Source: DASUNQ01 sp044866775
GTDB taxonomy: Bacteria > Acidobacteriota > Thermoanaerobaculia > Multivoradales > UBA5704
Length of the DNA stretch: 64,000 nt
Assembly: GCA_044866775.1 (NCBI GenBank)
Contig: JBIOUG010000195.1
Location: 1-64,000 of the forward strand
Reading direction: 5' to 3'
A program made the translations under genes and the position numbers. Under the pieces are notes generated by a model that was not told the DNA's origin, searched no databases, and saw only the letters and a list, made by a program, of their open reading frames with translations. This document shows positions 51,531-61,640 of the stretch, piece by piece. The number at the start of each line of letters is the position of its first letter. Position 1 is the stretch's first letter.

Positions 51531-51624
51531 GAGCGGTGACCGGCAGCTTGACTCGGCTCCGGAGTGCTCCGGGCGGGTTCCTCGCCGGACGCAACCGGCG
51601 CCGCAGCGAGAAAGGAAGCGTCCC

Positions 51625-51999
51625 ATGGTTACGCGCACGATCGCCGAGCGGCTCAGCGAATGGACGCGCTTGAACAACAACCTCGAGGACCTGCTCGCGG
51701 AGATACCGCGCCTGGTGCCGTTGCAGGCGGAGTTCGAGGAGATCCTCACGGAGGCCAACCGGCTGGAAGTCCGGCAGGCCGAGGCCACGGCGCTCCTGCG
51801 CCAGATCAACGAGCAGCGCGCGCAGGTCGCGGCGCGCGGGCAGGAGGTCAGGGGCCGCATCGGCGACCTGCTGCGCTCCCGCTTCGGCACCCGAAGCATC
51901 AGGCTGATCCAGTACGGCTTCCGGCCGCGTAGCGGCGGCCGGCCGCGGCGCAAGGGCGCGCCGCCTCCCGGCGAGCCGGCACCGAAGGCGGCGAAGTAG
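51625..51999 (+). CDS. Coiled-coil hypothetical protein
   Basis: A 124-residue protein from ATG 51625 after GAAAGGAAG. Residues 5-85 are strongly helical with heptad-like Leu/Ile/Val spacing (LNNNLEDLLAEIPRLVPLQ, LLRQINEQRAQVAARGQEV). Residues 85-105 have a basic RSRFGTRSIRLIQYGFRP, and the tail is a Pro/Lys/Arg-rich disordered stretch. The 42-bp array ends roughly 95 nt before it. The next gene begins at the base after its stop. Family not recognised; a nucleoid or scaffold role is conceivable. Confidence 0.65.
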   Translation: MVTRTIAERLSEWTRLNNNLEDLLAEIPRLVPLQAEFEEILTEANRLEVRQAEATALLRQINEQRAQVAARGQEVRGRIGDLLRSRFGTRSIRLIQYGFRPRSGGRPRRKGAPPPGEPAPKAAK

Positions 52000-52464
52000 A
52001 TGGCGTGGCCGCCCGAGGACCCGCCGGTTCCCGACGCCGCCCAGCCGGACGACGAGCGGCGCGTCGCCGAGGTGTTGGAGCGCGTGCGCGCCGGCATCCG
52101 CCAGCGGCAGGCGGAGCTGGCGACGCTCGCCGGCGGCGAGGAGACGAAGCTGCGCCTCCTCGAGCTCAAGACGCTCGAATACGTCGAGGAGCCGCTCGCG
52201 GTGTCGCCGCGGCCGGTGGTCGGCCGGGCGCTGGTCTTCTTCCGCAAGGCCTCCTTCCACCTGCTCTTCAAATGGTGGGCGCGGCCGGTCTTGCAGCGGC
52301 AGAACCGCTTCAACCAGGTGGCGAGCCAGCTCCTGCACGAGATGGCGGGGGCGCAGGCGCGGCTCGCCGAGGCGCTCGCCGCCGCGCACCGGCGGGTGGA
52401 GGAGCTGGAGGGGCGGCTGGCGGCGGTGGAGGGCAAGCGGCCCGAGGGCGACGGACCGGCGTGA
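52000..52464 (+). CDS. Hypothetical protein of the polysaccharide locus
   Basis: A 154-residue protein whose ATG directly follows the preceding stop. Acidic and Arg/Glu-rich N-terminal helices precede a conserved-looking amphipathic stretch (RALVFFRKASFHLLFKWWAR, then QRQNRFNQVASQLLHEM) that could lie on the membrane surface. A C-terminal coiled coil (LAAAHRRVEELEGRLAAVEG) follows. Similar small proteins accompany glycosyltransferases and methyltransferases in glycan loci. It overlaps the next gene by 4 nt (GTGA). Possibly a membrane adaptor for the glycosyltransferase. Confidence 0.65.
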   Translation: MAWPPEDPPVPDAAQPDDERRVAEVLERVRAGIRQRQAELATLAGGEETKLRLLELKTLEYVEEPLAVSPRPVVGRALVFFRKASFHLLFKWWARPVLQRQNRFNQVASQLLHEMAGAQARLAEALAAAHRRVEELEGRLAAVEGKRPEGDGPA

Positions 52465-53507
52465 GCCTCCGCATCCTCGTCTGCGGCGTCCAGGTCCCGT
52501 TCACCTTCGGCGGGGCGGAGCTGCTGGTGCGCTCGCTGGTCGAACAGCTCCAGGCACGCGGGCACGAGGCCGAGGCGGTGGCGCTGCCCTTCACCTGGCC
52601 CGACCGCACGCAGCTCTTCAAGAGCTGCCTCGCCTGGCGGATGCTCGACCTGAGCGAGGTCGAGCGGCGGCGGATCGACGTCGTCATCGCGACGCGCTTC
52701 CCCTCCTACGTCGTCAAGCACCCCAACAAGGTGGTCTGGCTGGTGCACCAGCTCCGCCAGGCCTATGAGCTCGCCGGCACCACTTACAGCGACTTCCGCG
52801 AGACGCCGCGCGACCGCCGGGTGGTCGAGATGCTGCGCCGGATGGACGCGCGCACCCTCGCCGAGGCCCGGCGGGTGTTCTCGATCTCGAAGAACGTCGC
52901 GGCGCGGCTCGAGCGCAACAACGGCCTCTCCATCGAGGCGCTCTACCCGCCGCCGCGCCTGACCGGCCGCCTCCGCCCCGGCCCCTTCGGCGACTACGTG
53001 CTGACCGTCGGCCGCTTGAACCAGATCAAGCGCTTCGATCATCTGGTGCGGGCGATGAAGCACGTCAAGAGCGGCGTGCGCTGCAAGATCGCCGGCGGCG
53101 GCCCCGAGCGCGACGACCTGCTGGCGCTGATCCGCCGCCTCGGCGTCGAGGACCGCGTCGAGCTCCTCGAGTGGGTGGACGACGAGCAGGTGGTCGCGCT
53201 CTACGCCGGCGCGCTCGCGGTCTACTACGCGCCGTTCGACGAGGACTACGGGTACGTCACGGTCGAGGCCTTCCAGGCCGGCAAGCCCGTGGTGACGTTG
53301 GCCGACTCGGGCGGCGTGCTCGAGTTCGTGCGCGACGGCGAGAACGGCTTCGTCTGCCCGCCCGGCTCGCCGGCCGAGGTGGGGCGGCGGCTGGATCGGC
53401 TGTACGAGAACCGCGAGGAGGCGCGGGCGCTCGGCGAGGCGGGGGCGCGGCGGGTGCGGGACATCCACTGGGACGAGGTGATCGCGCGGCTTCTGGGGAG
53501 CGGGTAG
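52461..53507 (+). CDS. GT4 family glycosyltransferase
   Basis: A 348-residue GT-B enzyme starting at GTG 52461. Motifs: ILVCGVQVPFTFGGAELLVR (about 5-24, GGAE nucleotide loop), FPSYVVKHPNKVVWLVHQ, VLTVGRLNQIKRFDHLVRAM, KIAGGGPERDDL, and FDEDYGYVTVEAFQAGKPVV (the E-x7-E type region). Probably an exopolysaccharide glycosyltransferase. It is coupled to both flanking genes (GTGA before; stop TAG overlapping GTG by one base after). Confidence 0.92.
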   Translation: MSLRILVCGVQVPFTFGGAELLVRSLVEQLQARGHEAEAVALPFTWPDRTQLFKSCLAWRMLDLSEVERRRIDVVIATRFPSYVVKHPNKVVWLVHQLRQAYELAGTTYSDFRETPRDRRVVEMLRRMDARTLAEARRVFSISKNVAARLERNNGLSIEALYPPPRLTGRLRPGPFGDYVLTVGRLNQIKRFDHLVRAMKHVKSGVRCKIAGGGPERDDLLALIRRLGVEDRVELLEWVDDEQVVALYAGALAVYYAPFDEDYGYVTVEAFQAGKPVVTLADSGGVLEFVRDGENGFVCPPGSPAEVGRRLDRLYENREEARALGEAGARRVRDIHWDEVIARLLGSG

Positions 53508-55033
53508 TGGCCTGTAACGGCCAAACCGTCAGCGATGTCATCCTGAGCGAAGCGAAGGATCTGGGTGGGGGACGGATCGCCTTCGTCACCCCGCTCCCGC
53601 CGCTCGCGTCGGGCATCGCCGACTACAGCGCCGCGCTGCTGCCGCACCTGGCGGCTCACTTCGCGATCGAGGTCTTCGCCGAGCCGGGATCACAGCTCGC
53701 GGTGTCGGACGCCGACCTGCCCGTCCACCCGCTCGACGCCCTCACCGCGGCGCACGCGCGCCGGCCCTTCGACGCCGTCCTCTACCAGCTCGGCAACAAC
53801 GGCGACTTCCACGCCGGCGCCTACCGCATGCTGTTCCGCATCCCCGGCATCGTCATGCTCCACGAGCTGGTGCTCCACCACATGGTCCGCGAGCTGACGC
53901 TGGTGGCCGGCGACCGCGACGCCTATCTCGAGGAGATCCGCTACTGCTGCGGACGGAGCGGCTATCTGCTCGCCAAGCGCAGCCTCGACGCCGGGACGCC
54001 GTTCGACGTCTGGAGCTACCCGCTCTTCGAGCGCGTGGTGGACGCAAGCCGCGGCGTCCTGGTGCACAGCGAGGAGAGCCGCCGCCGCGTCCTCGCCAGC
54101 CGCCCGCGGGCGGCGGTCGAGGTGGTGCCGCACCCGTGGTTCCCGGCGCCGCGCGCCGCAGCGGGAGCGGCGGCGGAGAAGGAGGATGGCGCTGCAGCCG
54201 CAGCCGCAGGGTCAACTGGGACAGCAGAAAAGAGCTGGGTAGGGGAGGCTGACTCCGCCTCGTCCCTGCGGCGCGCGCTCGGTCTGCCACCCGCCGCCTT
54301 CCTGATCTGCGCCTTCGGCTACATGACACGCGCCAAGCGGCTGGACGTGGTGCTGCGCGCCTTCGCCCGCTTCGCGCCGCGTCATCCGGAAGCGATCTTC
54401 GTCGTGGCGGGGGAGGTGTCGAAGGATTACGACCTCGCGAGCCTGGTGCCGGAGGCGCTCCGCCCGCGCGTCGTCACGACCGGCCGCCCGCCGCTCGCGA
54501 CCTTCCTCGCCTACATGGAGGCCGCCGACCTGGCGGTCAACCTGCGCTACCCGAGCGCCGGCGAGGCCTCTGGCACCCTCCTCCGCCTCCTCGGCCTCGG
54601 CAAGCCGGTCGTCGTCACTGACGCCGGCTCCTTCGCCGAGCTGCCCGACGGCACGGTCGCGAAGGTCGAACCCAACGAGTCCGAGGAGGATCTCCTCCTC
54701 GCCTACCTCGAGGCCCTCGCCGCCGACCCCGACCTCCGCCGCCGCTTGGGCGAGAACGCCCGCCGCCACGCCGAGGCCCACCTCCGCGTCGACCGCGCCG
54801 CCGCCCGCCACGCCGCGGCAATCAATACCCTCCTCGCCGCCGGCGTCCAGCCGCGGCAGCCGGTGCCGCCGCTCGCCCCCTACCCGCCGCACGACGTCCT
54901 CTCCGACGTCGTCGCCGGCATGACCGCCGACGCGGTCGACCTCGGCGCCGGCGAAGACGAGGGCGACCTTCTGCGCGCGCTCGCCGCGGACTGCGTCGAG
55001 ATGGGGCTGGACGCCGCGGAGCGAGGCGTCTAG
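53507..55033 (+). CDS. GT4-like glycosyltransferase with two repeat-derived insertions
   Basis: A 508-residue protein from GTG 53507. Residues 1-20 (VACNGQTVSDVILSEAKDLG) include the translation of a dispersed repeat C; conserved sequence starts at RIAFVTPLPPLASGIADYSA. Other motifs are YQLGNNGDFHAGAY, IVMLHELVLHHMV, FLICAFGYMTRAKRLDVVLR, and NLRYPSAGEASGTLLRLLGL. A 40-residue Ala/Gly/Glu-rich insertion (about residues 218-258) separates the two Rossmann domains. Family: GT4-like, often found as SAM-independent two-domain enzymes in polysaccharide loci. Confidence 0.87.
   Translation: MACNGQTVSDVILSEAKDLGGGRIAFVTPLPPLASGIADYSAALLPHLAAHFAIEVFAEPGSQLAVSDADLPVHPLDALTAAHARRPFDAVLYQLGNNGDFHAGAYRMLFRIPGIVMLHELVLHHMVRELTLVAGDRDAYLEEIRYCCGRSGYLLAKRSLDAGTPFDVWSYPLFERVVDASRGVLVHSEESRRRVLASRPRAAVEVVPHPWFPAPRAAAGAAAEKEDGAAAAAAGSTGTAEKSWVGEADSASSLRRALGLPPAAFLICAFGYMTRAKRLDVVLRAFARFAPRHPEAIFVVAGEVSKDYDLASLVPEALRPRVVTTGRPPLATFLAYMEAADLAVNLRYPSAGEASGTLLRLLGLGKPVVVTDAGSFAELPDGTVAKVEPNESEEDLLLAYLEALAADPDLRRRLGENARRHAEAHLRVDRAAARHAAAINTLLAAGVQPRQPVPPLAPYPPHDVLSDVVAGMTADAVDLGAGEDEGDLLRALAADCVEMGLDAAERGV
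53536..53570 (+). repeat. Dispersed repeat family C, copy 2, inside a coding region
   Basis: TGTCATCCTGAGCGAAGCGA then AGGATCTGGGTGGGG. It codes for DVILSEAKDLGG at the N-terminus of the glycosyltransferase. Compare copy 1 at 35425-35462 and the partial ends (CAGGATGACAC) at 39438 and 56104. Confidence 0.75.
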
Positions 55034-55036
55034 CGA

Positions 55037-55930
55037 CTAGCGCAGCCCGAAGAGATAGAGCAGCGCGGCATACCCGCTGGGCAGCGGTTGCGGCGGCGAA
55101 GCGAGCTCCGCATAGCGCACAGCCATCTCGAGGAAGAAGCGAGCGTGGAAGAACGCCTCCAGGATGGGGCGCGTCACCTCCGTCCAGCGGGCATTGTCCG
55201 CCTGCGTGAACTCCTTCCCGGTGCCTGACTGCACGATCCCGACGAACCAGGGATTGAGCGGCCGATCGGGGGCGAGCGCCTGCAGCCGCTCGACGATCGC
55301 CTGCGTCCGCTCCTGCAGCCAGAAGGCCTTGAAGCTCTGATGGTAGAAGCGGTAGACAGGGTCTTCGTAGCCCCAGTGGTCGCTGCTCGCCGCGAGCAGC
55401 TTCTCCAGCTCCGGCCGGTCGCGCCGCAGGCTCTGGAGCAACGCCTCTTCCGGATTGAGCGGCGCTCCGCGTTCGGCTGGTGGGGACGGCGCATCGGCAC
55501 CGGCTGCGCCGCCGGCTTCGGCTCCGTCCTCGCCGCTTCGAGACGGCTTCCGCGAGAACAGCTCGGCGAGCGGCTCCCAGTCGAATGCCGGCGCGTCGTC
55601 ATCGTCCGCGGGCGTCTGCTGCACTTCCTCGTGCGGCCGGATCCACTCGACTCGCCCGTGCGTGAAGCGCACGACGTACTCGACCCAGTCGCGATCTCCT
55701 TCAGGCGAACGCAGCGAGGTATAGATCCTGATGTCGCCGTGCAGCGGCCACTCGACGTCGCGGTCGAGCCCCGGCCGCGCCCGCCGGCGCGCATGCCGCA
55801 TCAACCGCCCGTCGCGCGTGATCGTGTAGGTGTCGAGGAGGCTCTCCAGGCTCTTGGTCTGGAACTCCAGGTCCTGATGCGCCGCCTCCGGCAGCGGATA
55901 CTCGCAATGGACGGTGTCGAAGAGACCCAT
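55037..55930 (-). CDS. Hypothetical protein
   Basis: A 297-residue protein from ATG 55930 (MGLFDTVHCEYPLPEAAHQD). Conserved-looking elements: LEFQTKSLESLLDTYTITRDG, DVEWPLHGDIRIYTS, an acidic Ala/Pro/Gly-rich linker (about 135-190), and a C-terminal helical half (KEFTQADNARWTEVTRPILE) ending in LYLFGLR. No signal peptide or membrane helix. It may be a cytoplasmic immunity-like or structural protein, but no function can be stated. The stop lies 3 nt from the convergent glycosyltransferase stop. Confidence 0.72.
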   Translation of the reverse strand: MGLFDTVHCEYPLPEAAHQDLEFQTKSLESLLDTYTITRDGRLMRHARRRARPGLDRDVEWPLHGDIRIYTSLRSPEGDRDWVEYVVRFTHGRVEWIRPHEEVQQTPADDDDAPAFDWEPLAELFSRKPSRSGEDGAEAGGAAGADAPSPPAERGAPLNPEEALLQSLRRDRPELEKLLAASSDHWGYEDPVYRFYHQSFKAFWLQERTQAIVERLQALAPDRPLNPWFVGIVQSGTGKEFTQADNARWTEVTRPILEAFFHARFFLEMAVRYAELASPPQPLPSGYAALLYLFGLR

Positions 55931-56024
55931 GGCCGCTCTCGCCTCCCCTCTATTCTGCGTGAACCAGCGCCGAGAGCGCGAGCTTGCAGACGCCCTCAGA
56001 GCGTGTGAGGAGTTCGGGCCGTCT

Positions 56025-56056
56025 CCGAAAACGCCCGGCACGGGGGCCGGGCGCTA
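56025..56056 (+). repeat. Dispersed repeat family B, copy 2
   Basis: CCGAAAACGCCCGGCACGGG then GGCCGGGCGCTAC. The stem is CGCCCGGC/GCCGGGCG: compared with copy 1 the innermost pair changes G-C to C-G on both sides, preserving the fold. TCAGGATGACACC follows 47 nt later. It lies upstream of the kinase gene in the divergent region. Confidence 0.7.
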
Positions 56057-56151
56057 CTCTCGCGCGCCATCGTTGGGGTCACCAACAGCGGCGTCGACAC
56101 CAGTCAGGATGACACCACGAGGCGTTTGAACTTTCGCGTAGGCTCACGCCA

Positions 56152-58365
<2,214 letters not shown>

Positions 58366-58371
58366 ATGAAA

Positions 58372-58395
58372 ACGGCGGGCCCGGAGGCCCGCCGT
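58372..58395. terminator. Bidirectional hairpin between convergent genes
   Basis: ACGGCGGGCC (58372-58381) and GGCCCGCCGT (58386-58395) form a perfect 10-bp stem with a CGGA loop. It sits in the 63-nt gap between the stops of the kinase and the large secreted protein. No long T-tract follows, as is common for high-GC genomes, so strength is uncertain. Confidence 0.6.
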
Positions 58396-58428
58396 CCCAA
58401 GACCAACCTGCGCCGGGCGTCCTTCCCG

Positions 58429-61329
58429 CTACCGCCCGTCGTCGCAGAACGACGGGTCGAGCGCGCAGTCGCCCGCCCGCACCGTGAGCGACACCAGTCC
58501 GGTGTCGATCGCCTCCCCCAGCTCCGCCCGGTAGTCGAACGCGTCGCCGCCGATGAAGCCGGTGTCCGGCGTGTAGCTCACGCGGGAGTCGGGCAGCGTC
58601 GTCGGTACCGTGGTGATCGTCGCGCCGAGCGAGTCCTTGAGGATGCCGTTCGCCGGCAGCGAGAGGATGGTGTAGGTCGTCGCCGGCGTGACCCCCGGCG
58701 TCGTGATCTCGAGCTGCGGCTCGAGGAAGCTCGACAGGTTGCTGGAGGCCGTCGAGCGGACCTCGAGGCCGCGGGCCGTGACCCCGACGGCGGTCTCGTT
58801 CACCCGCCCCTGCACGCTGAAGAAGCTGGCGCCGGCGGCCTTCGCCGCCGTGACCTGGCCGGTGACGTCGAAGGTGAAGGTGCCGTCCGCCCCGACCGGC
58901 AGCTCGGACAGCGACGGCACCGGCATGACGGCGCCTCCCACCTGCTCCATCGTGGTCTCGAAGTCGCTGTCCTCCAGCGTGCCGTTGCCGCCGGCGGCGG
59001 AGAAGAAGAAGGTGTTGAGCGAGTCGGTGGTGCCGCGGTGCGTGTGGAGGATGACCCGGGCGGTCGTGGGGTTGGCGGGGATGCCGGCGAGATCCCACTC
59101 CATCTGGATGCGCACCGTGCCGTTCGAGCCCGCGCCGCCGGTCTGGCCGATGCCGGCGCTGACGAAGACCGGCGCGCTGCCGGGCAGCGCGTTGTGGTTG
59201 TCGCCGAAGCCGTCGGTGTCGGCGTCGGCGACGTTGCCGGCGATCTCGGCGCCGTCGAGGAAGGCGGCCGGCTGGGCGATGAAGACCAGCGACCGCGCGG
59301 CGCTGGTCAGACCGCTGGTCGAGGAGCCGGTGGTGGTGCCCAAAGTGATCTGGACCGCCCGGTCCTGCGACGTCGTCACCGTCTGGTCCGGGGCCAGCTC
59401 GCCCGGCTCGACCGGCGCCGGGGCGACGGTGATCGTCACGTGCGCCGTGTCGCAGACCGGCGAGCCCGAGATCTCCCCGCAGGCCGTGAAGTCGAAGCCG
59501 TCGGTGCCGTTGAAGCCGGCGGCGGGGGTGTAGACGGTGCTCGCCGTCCGCTGCGGCGATTCGCTGCCGGGCGTCAGCGGCCCGAGCGAGCCGTTGGCGG
59601 GACCGCTGCCGGCGACCAGCGAGAAGGTGAGCGAGACGCCGCTGGGGGCGTCGCCGTGGAGGGTGATGGTCACCGCCCGGTCGGTCGTCGTCTGCTCCGC
59701 GCCGTCGAAGGCGATGACCGTGGTCGCCGGCGGCGGCGGGTTCTCCGGCGCGTCCGCCGGGTTGATGCGCACCGTTGCCATGCCGATGGCGCCGAACGTG
59801 TCGGTGACCTTGAAGGTGAAGCTGTCCTCGACGTTGTCGGCGGTGGCCGGCGTGTAGTTGACGGTGGCGCTCTCGCTGGAGGCGACGGCGGCGGTCGTCG
59901 CCCGCAGGCCGGCCGTCGCCGGGCGCGGAGTCGGGGTGGGTGGCGGGTCCTGGACGATCGTGTCCAGCGAGCCCTGCGTCGGCCCGGTGACGATGGCGAA
60001 GGTGATGTCGTCGCCGTCGGCGTCGCTGCCGGTGAGGGTGATCGCCAGCGTCGCCGCGCCGCTGGTGAAGACGTTCTGCGGGTCGGCGACCGGCGGGTGG
60101 TTGGCGAAGAAGCTGTCGAGCGTCATCGCGACGTTCTGGCTGATCAGCACGTCGCGGCCGATCAGCACGCCGGTCACGGTGTTGTCGCGATCGACGTGGA
60201 TGGTGCCGTTGGGTACGTAGAGATTGGCGGCGACGGTACCGCCGCGGCCGATGACGGCCGCGCGCGGGAGCGAGCCCAGCAGACCGTCGGCGCCGTTGAT
60301 CCCGCCGACGTAGAGGATCACTTCGGATGCGCTGATGCCCGAGCCGGCCGCGGGGCCGACGTAGGCGAAGGTGCCGACGTCGAGCCGCTCGGCGATGCGC
60401 AGGTCGGTGGCGGCGGAGAAGGTGAGCGAGCGGCAGGGCGTGATGCAGATGGCGGTCCCGGCCACCGCCCTGAGCGAGCGTGCGTTGTAGAGGCCGCCGC
60501 TCAAGACCAGCGTGCCGGTCGGCGCGATCTCGATGTCGTCGTAGTCGCCGGCCGGCAGGGTGAGGGTCTGGCCTGGCGCGACGAAGACGTCCGCCGCCTC
60601 CGGCCGCAGCGCCGCGGTGTGGAACTGGGGGAGCAGCGCGAAGACCGGGAGGGCGAGCGGGGTGTGCAGCGTGCCGGTCGAAGCGGCGTTGTTCTGCAGC
60701 GAGTTGTAGTGGACGTCCCCGACGTGGCTGTCGCGGTCGATCGCGATGCTGTCCGCCTTGAGGCTCCCGTTGACGGTCGAGGCGCGATCGACGGCGAGCT
60801 CGAAGCCGGCGCGCAGCGTCGGCCCGGGGCTGGCGTCGTTGACCGCGAGGTTCCCCTGCAGGTTCGTGTCTCTGCTGAGCAGGACGCTGTTGGTGCCGAG
60901 GATCGCCACCTCCTCGAACCCGGCGAGGACCGAGGCGCCGATGACCGGCCAGGCGGGGGCGGCGCCGCGGGCGCCGGCGAGCGAGGTGGAGCCGCCGGCG
61001 AAGGGACGCGGCAGGCCGCCGGTCAGCGACGCCATGCGCAGCAGCTCGCGCTGCGTCGGCAGGCGCCACTCGGTGCGGCCGAAGTTCTCGACCCGGCCGG
61101 AGTTCATCGCCGCGACCAGCTCGAGCGCGCTGCCGCGCGGCAGCACCGCGTCGCGCGCGAAGCCCGAGGAGACGGCGAAGCTGCGGTCGGCGACCCAGGT
61201 GAGACCGGTGCCCAGGTCGGTCACCGTGCCGTCGCCGTTGTGGCGCAGCGGGCCGGCTGCGGGCGCGGCGGCGGCGAGCAGGAGAAGGAGAACGCCGGCG
61301 AGGACGGCGGGACGGGCGAGCGGTCGCAT
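58429..61329 (-). CDS. Large secreted protein with DUF1566 and Ig/cadherin-like domains
   Basis: A 966-residue exported protein; the signal peptide (residues 1-28, ending AAAAPAAG) fits ATG 61329. N-terminal DUF1566-like region: NGDGTVTDLGTGLTWVADRS and EWRLPTQRELLRMASL. A beta-rich middle (about 150-430) with many short Gly/Asp strands is followed by three Ig/cadherin-like domains with NHPPVADPQNVFTSG, GSDADGDDITFAIVTGPTQG and YTPAAGFNGTDGFDFTACGE, which resemble the fold found in bacterial adhesins. It ends with no obvious anchor (CALDPSFCDDGR). Probably surface-exposed or released. Confidence 0.82.
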   Translation of the reverse strand: MRPLARPAVLAGVLLLLLAAAAPAAGPLRHNGDGTVTDLGTGLTWVADRSFAVSSGFARDAVLPRGSALELVAAMNSGRVENFGRTEWRLPTQRELLRMASLTGGLPRPFAGGSTSLAGARGAAPAWPVIGASVLAGFEEVAILGTNSVLLSRDTNLQGNLAVNDASPGPTLRAGFELAVDRASTVNGSLKADSIAIDRDSHVGDVHYNSLQNNAASTGTLHTPLALPVFALLPQFHTAALRPEAADVFVAPGQTLTLPAGDYDDIEIAPTGTLVLSGGLYNARSLRAVAGTAICITPCRSLTFSAATDLRIAERLDVGTFAYVGPAAGSGISASEVILYVGGINGADGLLGSLPRAAVIGRGGTVAANLYVPNGTIHVDRDNTVTGVLIGRDVLISQNVAMTLDSFFANHPPVADPQNVFTSGAATLAITLTGSDADGDDITFAIVTGPTQGSLDTIVQDPPPTPTPRPATAGLRATTAAVASSESATVNYTPATADNVEDSFTFKVTDTFGAIGMATVRINPADAPENPPPPATTVIAFDGAEQTTTDRAVTITLHGDAPSGVSLTFSLVAGSGPANGSLGPLTPGSESPQRTASTVYTPAAGFNGTDGFDFTACGEISGSPVCDTAHVTITVAPAPVEPGELAPDQTVTTSQDRAVQITLGTTTGSSTSGLTSAARSLVFIAQPAAFLDGAEIAGNVADADTDGFGDNHNALPGSAPVFVSAGIGQTGGAGSNGTVRIQMEWDLAGIPANPTTARVILHTHRGTTDSLNTFFFSAAGGNGTLEDSDFETTMEQVGGAVMPVPSLSELPVGADGTFTFDVTGQVTAAKAAGASFFSVQGRVNETAVGVTARGLEVRSTASSNLSSFLEPQLEITTPGVTPATTYTILSLPANGILKDSLGATITTVPTTLPDSRVSYTPDTGFIGGDAFDYRAELGEAIDTGLVSLTVRAGDCALDPSFCDDGR

Positions 61330-61523
61330 GGGCCACCTCCGTTGCGTCGGCCCCCTCGGCGCTCCGGTGGGCGCGCGCGGTGGACGGGGCCGGCTGGATT
61401 GGGTAGACCTCCCAAGGATGTCCCTCCTCCGGCCCCGAGTCAAATCACGTTCTTTTATATCCACGATCGACCAATTGACGCTTCCACCAAAGGCTCCACG
61501 CACTGCGCCGCCGGTTGCGCCCC

Positions 61524-61555
61524 GTAGCGCCCGCGCCCGTCCTGGGCGTTTTCGT
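61524..61555 (-). repeat. Dispersed repeat family B, copy 3
   Basis: Minus strand: CGAAAACGCCCAGGACGGGC then GCGGGCGCTAC. Same GAAAACGCCC and GGGCGCTAC ends as copies 1 and 2. It lies in the 311-nt divergent gap 61330-61640, which otherwise shows an A/T-rich stretch (61444-61480) that may hold a promoter; no gene was seen there. Confidence 0.65.
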
Positions 61556-61640
61556 GATCAACCCCGCGCCCGGATCCGCGCCACGCGCCGCCGCCTGCCT
61601 CTGCTAGCATCCGTCCCCTTCGCGCGAGAGCCTCCGCTCC

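Noticed and set aside
51004..53468. Long minus-strand frames (461 and 706 residues) through the 42-bp array and the glycosyltransferase
   Set aside because: Antisense to well-supported genes, no domain, no ribosome site; open only because stops are rare.
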